Assembly (NCBI GenBank): GCA_002428905.1
Contig: DIYD01000022.1
Coordinates: 1-6,625 of the forward strand
DNA length: 6,625 nt
Reading direction: 5' to 3'
Source of the DNA: Bacteroidetes bacterium UBA6063
GTDB lineage: Bacteria; Bacteroidota; Bacteroidia; NS11-12g; UBA9320
Shown here: positions 1 through 6,060 of the stretch, piece by piece
Layout: the number at the start of each line of letters is the position of its first letter
Position numbering within the stretch: the stretch's first letter is position 1
Translations under genes and position numbers: made by a program
The notes under the pieces: generated by a model
The model's input: the letters and a program-made list of their open reading frames with translations, nothing else
What the model was told of the DNA's origin: nothing
Database searches by the model: none

Positions 1-376
1 CAGAAATCACCTTTAAGCTTGCATCCTTTCGTTCGCCTGGTACAAGTTTCCCTTTCCCGAAAACGACTACGGATTCATAATTTAGTGAATGGTGAAATGC
101 AGAACGTGCTAAAACCAACCCGTTCACCTGAGCTACAGAAATACACATATCCTGACCGGTTTCCAGTTCCGTCATAAGCCGACTAACCGATGCTCCGTGG
201 ATGTACAACTTGTTTTCCTTTCGGCCATACATCATTGGAATAACTACCGGTACACCATTATGTGTGATACCAATGTGACCCATGAAATGGCGGTCCAGGA
301 TTTCATAAATCTCCTCCCGATCGTAAATCCCTCGTTTTGGAGACCGTTTAACTGTGTTCTTCGACGTTTTATTCAT
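1..376 (-). CDS. Flavin-nucleotide-binding, pyridoxamine 5'-phosphate oxidase-fold protein (C-terminus outside window)
   Basis: The first 125 codons are present and the gene runs off the left edge, so its length is unknown. The family is the split-barrel FMN-binding group related to pyridoxamine-phosphate oxidase and NimA (Pyridox_ox_2 type). Visible hallmarks are YDREEIYEILDRHF (residues 18-31), a GVPVVIPMMY strand (41-50), LYIHGA (57-62), and the very conserved ARSAFHHSLNYESVVVFG (90-107). The LYIHGA and SAFHHS segments are where relatives bind flavin. The N-terminus before Y18 is short and basic. These proteins are cytosolic; substrates of most members are unknown, and true PNPOx activity in vitamin B6 synthesis is unlikely. 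The ATG at 376 sits just upstream of the conserved domain. A candidate promoter lies directly upstream (390-418). A decayed second copy of part of this gene lies at 1524-1615. Family assignment is firm; function is not. Confidence 0.9.
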   Translation of the reverse strand, partial: MNKTSKNTVKRSPKRGIYDREEIYEILDRHFMGHIGITHNGVPVVIPMMYGRKENKLYIHGASVSRLMTELETGQDMCISVAQVNGLVLARSAFHHSLNYESVVVFGKGKLVPGERKDASLKVIS

Positions 377-389
377 TGACTCTATAGTA

Positions 390-418
390 CAAATATGTGT
401 TCAAAATGGCGGAGCAAA
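390..418 (-). promoter_or_regulatory. Candidate Bacteroidota-type promoter for the flavin-binding protein gene
   Basis: Reading the minus strand, TTTG (418-415) is followed by a 17-base spacer and then CATATTTG (397-390), which ends 13 bases before the ATG at 376. The second box matches TAnnTTTG except for C in place of the first T. The spacing is at the short end of the usual 17-23 bases. This is a motif match only, in a 67-base gap. Confidence 0.3.
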
Positions 419-443
419 TGCATACCTTATCGCTTGTTTTATG

Positions 444-1463
444 TCAAATAGAAATGTGGGCCTCTTTGGTGAGTTCGTATCGATTTACGAATTGAAGAAA
501 GTTTATTGGCCCAGGAATACATTCGTACTGTTTAACGTAAACAAAACCAAGCGCTTGTAATACCTTATTAGGAGATGGGTTTAGAGCATATGGTTCGCAA
601 TACAGGCGTTCTAAATGGAAAAGCTCAAAATACTCGTTTAAGGAAAGTGGAACGAATTTTTTAGCCAATCCACCATGTCTTCTGTTTGTATTCCAAATGT
701 GTAAATGCATGTATGCATGATCCTTATACTCGATCTTGTTGATGTTGGTATGGCCAACAGGAATATTGTCGATCAGCCAAATGAGATAATAGAGCTTCTT
801 TTCTGCATACGGTTTATTTAGTTCGTTTTCAATTTGATTCATCCAGGTTTCCCGATCGGGTAGTTTGTCTACATCCACACCCATTCTAATTAAGTGTTCG
901 AGGTCAGCCTTAAGAAAATAATCCACGACTAAAGGGATATCGTCTCGATTTAGTTCTCGAATACGTAATTGTTCTGTAAGTTCTTTGAGATAAACCCAAT
1001 ACGTTTTTCCGTACAGCTCAAAATCATGCTGTTGCCGAAAGCCCATATGTTCATAAATGCTCCGGGCCGCATCCATAAACTCAGAGGTATGCAAGGCAAT
1101 AAACCGCTCCTTATTATCTCGTGCCTGATCGATGCAAAGCCTGGTTAACTGTTTTCCAATGCCTTTACCACGGTAGTTCGGGTGAACACCTAAATAACGG
1201 ATGTACGACCAGGATGTATCAAAGTAGTTGTTTTCTTCCCCGCTCGGAGCCAGAAATATCATGCCAATGATTGAGTTTCCCTCTTCAGCAATAAACACAT
1301 GGCACCGATCAACGAGGTTGGATAACTCGTCTTTATCTGTAAGGAATGCATTCATCTTTTCCCAATTTGTATGGGTTAAAGCAGAGGCATACTCTCGATA
1401 AGAAGCTTGCCCCAGTGCATAGAGTTGCTCAATGTCGGTGTGCTGGCCCTCCCTATACTTCAT
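444..1463 (-). CDS. Double-domain GNAT acetyltransferase (RimI-like + RimJ/RimL-like fusion)
   Basis: This 339-residue protein joins two GNAT (acetyl-CoA-dependent N-acetyltransferase) domains of different subfamilies. The first, about residues 1-162, has the acetyl-CoA pyrophosphate-binding loop in YLGVHPNYRGKGIGKQL (90-106) and the usual C-terminal AARSIYEHMGF (132-142). The second, about 165-339, resembles RimJ/RimL-type enzymes: LRIRELNRDDIPLVVDYF (166-183), MHLHIWNTNRRHGGLAKKF (252-270, with RRHGGLA as its loop), CEPYALNPSPNKVLQALGF (289-307), and a VNRYEL end (326-331). No Met or ribosome-binding site at the junction suggests two separate genes, and the frame is open throughout. The start at 1463 places the first GNAT strand at the N-terminus and is preceded by GGTAGGA, a modest Shine-Dalgarno-like stretch. 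Substrates cannot be read from the sequence; amines, N-termini or small molecules are all possible. It is cytosolic. The second loop is less canonical (Q/RxxGxG/A reduced to RRHGGLA) but plausible. Confidence 0.9.
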   Translation of the reverse strand: MKYREGQHTDIEQLYALGQASYREYASALTHTNWEKMNAFLTDKDELSNLVDRCHVFIAEEGNSIIGMIFLAPSGEENNYFDTSWSYIRYLGVHPNYRGKGIGKQLTRLCIDQARDNKERFIALHTSEFMDAARSIYEHMGFRQQHDFELYGKTYWVYLKELTEQLRIRELNRDDIPLVVDYFLKADLEHLIRMGVDVDKLPDRETWMNQIENELNKPYAEKKLYYLIWLIDNIPVGHTNINKIEYKDHAYMHLHIWNTNRRHGGLAKKFVPLSLNEYFELFHLERLYCEPYALNPSPNKVLQALGFVYVKQYECIPGPINFLQFVNRYELTKEAHISI

Positions 1464-1523
1464 TCCTACCTTTATTTGTCATTATTAAGCGATGTTTCCT
1501 TAAACCAGAACAAGCGTTGTGTA

Positions 1524-1615
1524 TGGATGTACCTATGATGTGCGACAGCTTTTCCTTTTGAAGTTACACCATTGGAATAACTGCCGACAGGAAATGGTGT
1601 TTCCGGATTTCAATA
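1524..1615 (-). pseudogene. Decayed partial copy of the flavin-binding protein gene
   Basis: Most of the 154-base gap between the DUF4870 stop and the double-GNAT start aligns to coding sequence of the gene at 1-376. Bases 1538-1587 match 201-250 without gaps at 37 of 50 positions, including the 13-base core CATTGGAATAACT. Bases 1588-1615 match 281-307 with 23 identities, 3 mismatches and 3 single-base gaps. The intervening 251-280 (exactly 10 codons, residues 33-42) is missing here. A further 9-base identity (1524-1532 to 198-206) follows an 11-base insertion. In the parental frame the copy reads AVIPMV and then hits a TAA where the intact gene has Tyr50; the single-base gaps upstream shift the frame. 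It therefore cannot make the protein. Alignment was done by eye. The part from 1538 to 1615 is the well-supported core. Confidence 0.7.
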
Positions 1616-1617
1616 TA

Positions 1618-2028
1618 CTACCGGAAGAATCGAATGCTCAGCGGATATTCGTACACCACACCTTCACTTGCCTTAACCCCACCAATAATGGTAAATACAA
1701 AGGAGCAAATGACAACCGCGATTAGAAGCGGTATCCCAATTAACAGCAACATGAGAAAGATGCTCAAAATGACGTAGATGAAACTTGAAAGCATCCAGTT
1801 CATCACATTTTTACCGTGTTCATCAACTAAATTACTGTGTTCCTTATTGGAGGTCCACATAACAATTGGGAGTATGATTCCTGCAAACGGCACGATGAAA
1901 CCGGCAAATTGGGAAAAGTGGAGTAAGGTACAAAACTGATTGACTTCCATATTCCAGGGACGAAACTCGTTCTGCACTTCTTCAATTTCAGAAGAAGTCG
2001 GTTCAATGGGTTGGTTGTTTTCTGTCAT
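1618..2028 (-). CDS. DUF4870 family small membrane protein
   Basis: The product has 136 residues. Residues 1-24 are acidic, polar and probably disordered. The DUF4870 core follows: RPWNMEVNQFCTLLHFSQ (23-40), a membrane segment around 37-58 ending in PIVMW, the conserved loop SNLVDEHGKNVMNWMLSS (65-82), a second and probably third hydrophobic stretch from about 82 to 117, and the family's typical end, GGVKASEGVVYEYPLS (116-131), just before the stop. Length and order fit the family (Tic20-like fold). The molecular function of DUF4870 proteins is not established, so none is assigned. The start at 2028 is the longest; Met27, at the edge of the conserved core, is an alternative. A promoter-like element ends only 4 bases before the first ATG. 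Gaps of 136 and 154 bases isolate it from its neighbours, so it is probably transcribed on its own. Confidence 0.88.
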   Translation of the reverse strand: MTENNQPIEPTSSEIEEVQNEFRPWNMEVNQFCTLLHFSQFAGFIVPFAGIILPIVMWTSNKEHSNLVDEHGKNVMNWMLSSFIYVILSIFLMLLLIGIPLLIAVVICSFVFTIIGGVKASEGVVYEYPLSIRFFR

Positions 2029-2164
2029 ATTCCAAAGATATGATCAAATCCATCATGTCCTAAAATGCTGGTAGACGAATTGCTTGTATCGATCTAAAAG
2101 TGCTTCGAAACGGGGCTCAGAACAAGGAGTATTGGTAGTTGACGTCTATAAGATCACCACAGTA
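2029..2164 (-). other. Intergenic region with a possible fragment of a lost gene end
   Basis: This 136-base gap lies between the GNAT stop and the DUF4870 start. Its promoter-proximal part is listed separately. On the minus strand, 2118-2056 encodes EPRFEALLDRYKQFVYQHFR, then Thr, and the frame closes with TGA at 2055-2053. The peptide resembles the PRFEALL-type ends common in TPR and regulatory proteins. The frame is blocked upstream by a TAG and has no ATG after it, so it is not a gene as it stands. No terminator hairpin was seen. Confidence 0.25.
2033..2064 (-). promoter_or_regulatory. Candidate Bacteroidota promoter immediately before the DUF4870 gene
   Basis: On the minus strand, TATCTTTG (2040-2033) is a perfect match to TAnnTTTG. 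TTTA (2064-2061), one base off TTTG, lies 20 bases upstream, a normal spacing. The -7-type box ends only 4 bases before the ATG at 2028, so transcription would begin at or near the start codon. That implies a leaderless message, or translation from Met27. Motif evidence only. Confidence 0.35.
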
Positions 2165-2599
2165 TTACACACTGCGTTCAAAAATCTTTTGCTGCTTGAC
2201 TTCGGTGAAATTGAGTCCAAGATAAAATGCGTGGGCTTGTTCGCGTTTGAAGTTGCAGCGAACTCTTGTCATCGAATAATCTGGGAATCGACTTTCTAGA
2301 TGTTTTATGAGTGAACGAGCGATGCCCTGTTTTCTGTGCTTCGGGTCTACGATTAATCCTCCGATCTCAAGAAAAGGATTGGAGGTTAAGCGCAAGGAAA
2401 TGAAGCCATGTATATAACCAACAATACGTTCATCCATCTCCGCAACTAAAATACAATGATTCGAGTCTTCTGTGATGCGTTCAATCTGAGACCGGAATTC
2501 CGTAATCGATAGGTTTGACCCCATTTGACGAATTAATTCAACAAGGTCAATAGCATCTTGGTGCTCGATGTGTCGGATCAAGAATTCAGTTTGTTTCAT
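2165..2599 (-). CDS. GNAT family N-acetyltransferase, single domain
   Basis: This 144-residue protein is a complete, standard-length GNAT domain. FLIRHIEHQDAIDLVELIRQ (residues 6-25) forms the first strand and helix. ILVAEMDERIVGYIHGFIS (50-68) gives the central strands. GGLIVDPKHRKQGIARSL (80-97) is motif A, with RKQGIA as the acetyl-CoA pyrophosphate loop. The AHAFYLGLNF segment (122-131) carries the Tyr that commonly serves as general acid. The substrate is unknown. Its ATG overlaps the stop of the upstream TPR gene in an ATGA arrangement (2599-2596), so the two are very likely co-transcribed and translationally coupled. The overlap also fixes the start. Its sequence is clearly different from both domains of the double GNAT at 444-1463, so it is not a recent duplicate of either. 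Confidence 0.93.
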   Translation of the reverse strand: MKQTEFLIRHIEHQDAIDLVELIRQMGSNLSITEFRSQIERITEDSNHCILVAEMDERIVGYIHGFISLRLTSNPFLEIGGLIVDPKHRKQGIARSLIKHLESRFPDYSMTRVRCNFKREQAHAFYLGLNFTEVKQQKIFERSV

Positions 2600-3915
2600 G
2601 ATTCGATAGTGCTCAGGTATTCGATGGCTTCTGGTTCGTTATGGTCAACAGCAGTCTGCACATAATGCATTCCATCCGCTTTATGCCCAAGTTCAATCAG
2701 AAATTGTCCGTAGTATAAGTCTAAGAGGTCAACACGTACGGTTTGCAATTCATATGCCTCCTTAAAACGCTCGCCGGCCTCATTGAGTTCTCCTTTTTTC
2801 CAATGATAAAGGGCATAATTACGTGCAGTATATGCCGGGTCATTGGTGGGTATTAATGATGCCTTTTCAAGCAGTTGTTGCGCCTCGTTTAGGTTCCCCA
2901 ATACGATATGTACATAGCCCAGGTTGTCGGTAGCAAAACCAAAATTGGGCAATGTCGAACGCGATTGCTCGAAATGTACTATGGAATTCTCATAGTCACG
3001 TAATCGAAGATAGCAGTAGCCAATATTGTTCTGCGTATCTGCATGTAAAAAATCAGCAGTTGAATAATTTAACACCTGAGAGTAGTGCACTATCGCTTGT
3101 TCAAAAGCATTCTCTTTATACAGTTTGCCGGCTGAATAATATTGAATAGCGGCCTGAATATTTCCAGATGGATCCATAGACTCAATGGGGTGTCTTTCAA
3201 CAAACGCCAGGTCGATATTGAACTCCTTCAGCATATCTCCAGATAATTGATTCTTCCAATCTTCTACGCGCTTAAAATCATCGATTATGGTATAGCAGGT
3301 CAGTGCATAGGCGAATTGCTCCACGGTTATTGGAGCAACAATGCGTTGAGTTTCGGTATAAAACCCGTCAGAAGCGTACTGGTAATTATTTAGGTTGTTG
3401 CCAATGAGTACACCAAAGCCGAAATGAATCGAAGCAATGAACATCATGATCAGAACATCTTCCTGTTCAACTACATCGAGCATGTCGTTTTCAATAAACT
3501 TAACCTTGAGCAGTTCAATGATCAGAAAACGCAATAGGAGTACCGGGTTTTGGGTAATGTGATTGCTTAGATTTATGACATAACCGGTATCGGTAATTTC
3601 CAATTCGGAATCGATTATAGTGCCGTCTATTTCAAATGCATCCAAACCGCTGTCACGGATGTCTTTTATAACTTCTATAGATAATTCTACATGAGTCAGT
3701 TTCAGAAAGTTCCTCAACTCATTTCCAACGTTATTCAGGTGTTTGTGTGGATCCGAATGATTGTACTCCTTTGTGTCATATCGAAATTGATTGCGATCAA
3801 GGTGTGGATGGCCAAAGGTCTGAATAAGAAAGGTAATGGTTTGTTCAATCCATAACCTCATGTCTTCGATTACGTCTGGTTCGGTTCGGTTTGATTTGAA
3901 TCTAAAGAAAGGCAT
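2596..3915 (-). CDS. TPR protein with degenerate zincin-like N-terminal domain
   Basis: The product has 439 residues and no signal peptide or membrane segment. The C-terminal half holds about five tetratricopeptide repeats (roughly 254-287, 291-324, 325-358, 359-392, 393-428), with typical features such as NNIGYCYLRLRDYENSIVHF (296-315) and NLGYVHIVLGNLNEAQQLLE (331-350). TPRs mediate protein-protein contacts. The N-terminal half (1-240) I do not recognise as a named domain. Its middle resembles, from memory, bacterial proteins in which an HExxH zinc-peptidase helix is followed by an acidic stretch, a GLGxFxAN-type motif, and a YALALFA-type helix. Here the corresponding parts are IIELLK (132-137), EQED (150-153), FGFGVLIGNN (165-174) and EQFAYALTCYTI (199-210). 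If that alignment is right, both zinc-binding His are lost (Ile133, Lys137), and the domain would be non-catalytic. The gene overlaps the GNAT downstream by 4 bases. The start at 3915 is the only sensible Met near the open-frame beginning. Confidence 0.85.
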   Translation of the reverse strand: MPFFRFKSNRTEPDVIEDMRLWIEQTITFLIQTFGHPHLDRNQFRYDTKEYNHSDPHKHLNNVGNELRNFLKLTHVELSIEVIKDIRDSGLDAFEIDGTIIDSELEITDTGYVINLSNHITQNPVLLLRFLIIELLKVKFIENDMLDVVEQEDVLIMMFIASIHFGFGVLIGNNLNNYQYASDGFYTETQRIVAPITVEQFAYALTCYTIIDDFKRVEDWKNQLSGDMLKEFNIDLAFVERHPIESMDPSGNIQAAIQYYSAGKLYKENAFEQAIVHYSQVLNYSTADFLHADTQNNIGYCYLRLRDYENSIVHFEQSRSTLPNFGFATDNLGYVHIVLGNLNEAQQLLEKASLIPTNDPAYTARNYALYHWKKGELNEAGERFKEAYELQTVRVDLLDLYYGQFLIELGHKADGMHYVQTAVDHNEPEAIEYLSTIES

Positions 3916-3974
3916 GCCTAAAACAAGTTATGGTTCAGGCGTCCAAGGTATTATTTTAAAGTAATAGTGCAAAA

Positions 3975-4664
3975 CTATTGAACGGGTTCTACGATGGCTG
4001 CATTGATCTCAGCATTGTTGTATTTAATGGTGTACAATGTATTGTCAACGTCGATTAGTGCTTGGTAGGGAGCAGGGATTATGGCATCGTTCGTCGGAAA
4101 CCAGGTTGTTTTAACCTCATGATTCGGTAGTAGAAATAAACCTTCTTCCGATCCAACAGTTGAGAAGCGAGTTACATTGCCTTTCCATACGTTCAATCCG
4201 GTTTCAGATCGCAGGTAAGACTGAGTCGTGGCAATATCTGTTGTCGGTGTTCCAATTTCATTAACACAGAGTACGTTGTTGATGTCAAAGGGTTTGTCAG
4301 ATTCAAGGTCAAGACCATTACGTACGATCATTTCTGCAATGTTTCCACTGGCATCGTAGAAGTAAAACGAATCTGCATTCCATGAATCAAAATGCACGGT
4401 TTTTTGTCCGGGTTCTATGTCTAAGATGGAAGTACGTTGCTGCATCCACGCCAGCGCTGCAGGCAATTGATTGCGCGGTATCAAAAAACAATAATGGTAG
4501 CGGTATTGTACATCTGACCGCTGAAAAGTGAGTTGCGACCACCCAATTTTTACGGTGAAACTATGTTGATCTTGATGTACTATGTTAAACCCAAGTGTTG
4601 TGCCGTAGAACGTTTTTTCTTCTTCCAGTTTATGTGTTTGTAGGGTGAGTTTTTTGATGCGCAT
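3975..4664 (-). CDS. VOC (glyoxalase/bleomycin-resistance fold) family protein
   Basis: With the start chosen here the product has 229 residues, long enough for two VOC domains. The first begins at the very N-terminus with MRIKKLTLQTHKLEEEKTFY (residues 1-20) followed by GTTLGF, the usual first beta-alpha unit. It closes with FYFYDASGNIAEMIVR (about 99-114), whose Glu is the position of a typical metal ligand. The second half, from about NVLCVNEIGTPTTD (129-142) through TRFSTVGSEEGLFLLP and TTWFPTND, is a weaker domain of the same kind. The fold supports metal-dependent lyases, dioxygenases and antibiotic-binding proteins; nothing here points to one substrate. The frame stays open to an ATG at 4706, adding 14 residues (MIWLLEYFVLKELA), but homologous VOC domains begin at the internal Met, so 4664 is preferred. 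It lies 101 bases after tspO and 59 before the TPR gene. Confidence 0.85.
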   Translation of the reverse strand: MRIKKLTLQTHKLEEEKTFYGTTLGFNIVHQDQHSFTVKIGWSQLTFQRSDVQYRYHYCFLIPRNQLPAALAWMQQRTSILDIEPGQKTVHFDSWNADSFYFYDASGNIAEMIVRNGLDLESDKPFDINNVLCVNEIGTPTTDIATTQSYLRSETGLNVWKGNVTRFSTVGSEEGLFLLPNHEVKTTWFPTNDAIIPAPYQALIDVDNTLYTIKYNNAEINAAIVEPVQ

Positions 4665-4765
4665 AGCCAATTCTTTGAGAACAAAGTACTCCAATAGCCA
4701 AATCAAAGTCCAATATTATATCACAATAGAGTTATAGTGTGGGGCTATGCGAGTTTAAAATAGTA

Positions 4766-5224
4766 TTAGTTGTATAGATAAGCGTAGGCATTCAACGACG
4801 TGGCAATAATGAGCCAAACCAGGTAAGGTGCAATAAGCACCGACTTCGACTGCAGTTGAGATTGATAATTAAGCAGTAGGAAACCTACAACGAGCGAAAG
4901 AGCAACAATTACCATCAGGGCTAGGCCAATGTTGTTGTAGTAAAAGAATGTTGGGTTCCAGACCACATTTAATATCCATTGCAGACAGAACAACCCCAGT
5001 ACTATTTTCTTATCAACGGACTCTTGCCATAAATAAGCCATGTAGAATGCGAAGCAAATCATTATGGTCGTCCAGGCAAATCCGAATACCCAGCCCGGAG
5101 GCGTCCAGGGTGCCTTATTTAGATTCGCATACCATTCACCAGGCACGCCTTTGCCAGTGAACAATCCACCAAGGCCCAGTGCACCAAAATTAATTAACAG
5201 AAAAAGCAGTGTTCGAAAAACCAT
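4766..5224 (-). CDS. tspO: TspO/MBR family tryptophan-rich sensory protein
   Basis: At 152 residues this is a near full-length TspO/MBR (peripheral benzodiazepine receptor) homologue, an integral membrane protein of five helices that binds porphyrins and related ligands and is tied to oxidative-stress responses in bacteria. Diagnostic features are the helix I-II loop and helix II start WYANLNKAPWTPPGWVFGFA (31-50), LQWILNVVWNPTFFYYNN (81-98) matching the family's QxxLNxxWxxxFF, and APYLVWLIIATSLNAYAYLY (132-151) matching PYxxWxxxAxxLNxxixxxN. The loop between the first two helices holds the conserved Trp and Pro residues that line the ligand site. The start at 5224 leaves one hydrophobic helix at the N-terminus, as expected, and is preceded directly by TTAGG. 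It follows the PPK2 gene by 39 bases and is probably co-transcribed. Its ligand and function in this organism are inference. Confidence 0.95.
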   Translation of the reverse strand: MVFRTLLFLLINFGALGLGGLFTGKGVPGEWYANLNKAPWTPPGWVFGFAWTTIMICFAFYMAYLWQESVDKKIVLGLFCLQWILNVVWNPTFFYYNNIGLALMVIVALSLVVGFLLLNYQSQLQSKSVLIAPYLVWLIIATSLNAYAYLYN

Positions 5225-5263
5225 CCTAATACGTTTATGAAAAAATCAAATAATATTATACGC

Positions 5264-6052
5264 TTATTTGTATGGGATGGTTTTAAGTATATGTTCAATG
5301 GTTTGTAATCGAGCTGTTGACTTCTTGTTTGCGTCGATAATATTCCAGGGAGCGAGTTCGGTATTTGTGGTTTCGAACATGCGTTCCTTGTACGTCGTAT
5401 AATCCTTCCATAGCGCCTGAGCTTTCTTATCTACAGGAGTTATTTTCCACCGCTTTAACGGATTGTTTTTAATGTCTTCAAATCGTCTGGCTTGCTCTTT
5501 TTTTGAAATGGATAAGTAGAACTTGATCAGGTATGTGTCGGACTGGATCAACATCTTTTCAAAATCGTTCACCTGCGACATGAAGATTTCATATTCCTTA
5601 TCCGTACAAAAATTGTTGACCGGTTCTACTACTGCACGGTTATACCAGCTGCGATCAAAGAATACGATTTCTCCGGGTTTTGGTAATTCATGGATATAAC
5701 GTTGAAAGAACCATTGTTTCTTCTCATCTTCAGTAGGGATGTTCAAGGCTACGATTCGAAAATGACGTGGATTTATATACTCTGTGATTCTTCTTATAGC
5801 GCCACCCTTACCTGCAGCATCACGACCTTCGAACAGGATCACCGCCTTCTTTTGGTGCTTGATGATCCAGTTTTGGAGCTTGATGAGTTCTTCCTGACTT
5901 TTTCTCAACGCCGTAACGTATTTCACTTCTTCCAGCGCTTTATGGATGTTCGTTTTTTTACTTCTCAGAAGTGCATATAACCCGTTTTTGGAGTTCAGTA
6001 ATTCGACTTCCTCGGTCGTTAATGTATCTAGTTTTATTGCTGTGTTGCTCAT
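5264..6052 (-). CDS. ppk2: Polyphosphate kinase 2 (PPK2), complete copy
   Basis: This 262-residue PPK2 is of the single-domain size typical for enzymes moving phosphate between inorganic polyphosphate and nucleoside di- or monophosphates. The Walker A motif is FEGRDAAGKGG (74-84), and Walker B is VFFDRSWYNRA (130-140). Conserved blocks include QWFFQRYIHELPKPGE (113-128), KFYLSISKKEQARRF (177-191, lid region), NPLKRWKITPVD (197-208) and APWNIIDANKK (234-244). All catalytic motifs look intact. After Walker B it reads NRAVVEPVNNFC, where well-studied enzymes such as the Francisella one have NRAGVERVMGFC. The N-terminal 45 residues form a helical extension. The gene starts 8 bases after the stop of a second PPK2 gene, with the purine-rich GAAGAGAC between them. 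The class (ADP/GDP or AMP as acceptor) cannot be settled from sequence alone. Confidence 0.95.
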   Translation of the reverse strand: MSNTAIKLDTLTTEEVELLNSKNGLYALLRSKKTNIHKALEEVKYVTALRKSQEELIKLQNWIIKHQKKAVILFEGRDAAGKGGAIRRITEYINPRHFRIVALNIPTEDEKKQWFFQRYIHELPKPGEIVFFDRSWYNRAVVEPVNNFCTDKEYEIFMSQVNDFEKMLIQSDTYLIKFYLSISKKEQARRFEDIKNNPLKRWKITPVDKKAQALWKDYTTYKERMFETTNTELAPWNIIDANKKSTARLQTIEHILKTIPYK

Positions 6053-6060
6053 GTCTCTTC

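Noticed and set aside
197..379. Plus-strand frames at 197-379 and 1519-1725 whose translations share HHWNN and similar flanks
   Set aside because: Neither is a gene. The resemblance is real but comes from the minus-strand flavin gene and its relic, reported above.
3970..3977. TAGTTTTG box, a TAnnTTTG match overlapping the stop codon of the VOC gene upstream of the TPR gene
   Set aside because: No TTG-like element lies 17-23 bases upstream, and the box partly consists of the stop codon, so chance is likely.
4665..4706. Fourteen extra N-terminal residues on the VOC protein (start at 4706)
   Set aside because: VOC domains start with the strand at the internal Met; the extra hydrophobic residues fit neither a signal peptide nor the fold.
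4722..4739. Imperfect inverted repeat (CACAATA and TATAGTG with a 4-base loop) after tspO
   Set aside because: Only six paired bases with a mismatch, AT-rich, and no following T run; too weak for a terminator or operator call.
5225..5263. ATTATTTG stretch upstream of tspO as a promoter
   Set aside because: The TA and TTTG parts are one base out of register, and the short gap suggests co-transcription with PPK2.
5690..5980. Open frame of 96 codons on the plus strand
   Set aside because: It lies wholly antisense to well-conserved PPK2 coding sequence and its translation resembles nothing; it is a shadow frame.
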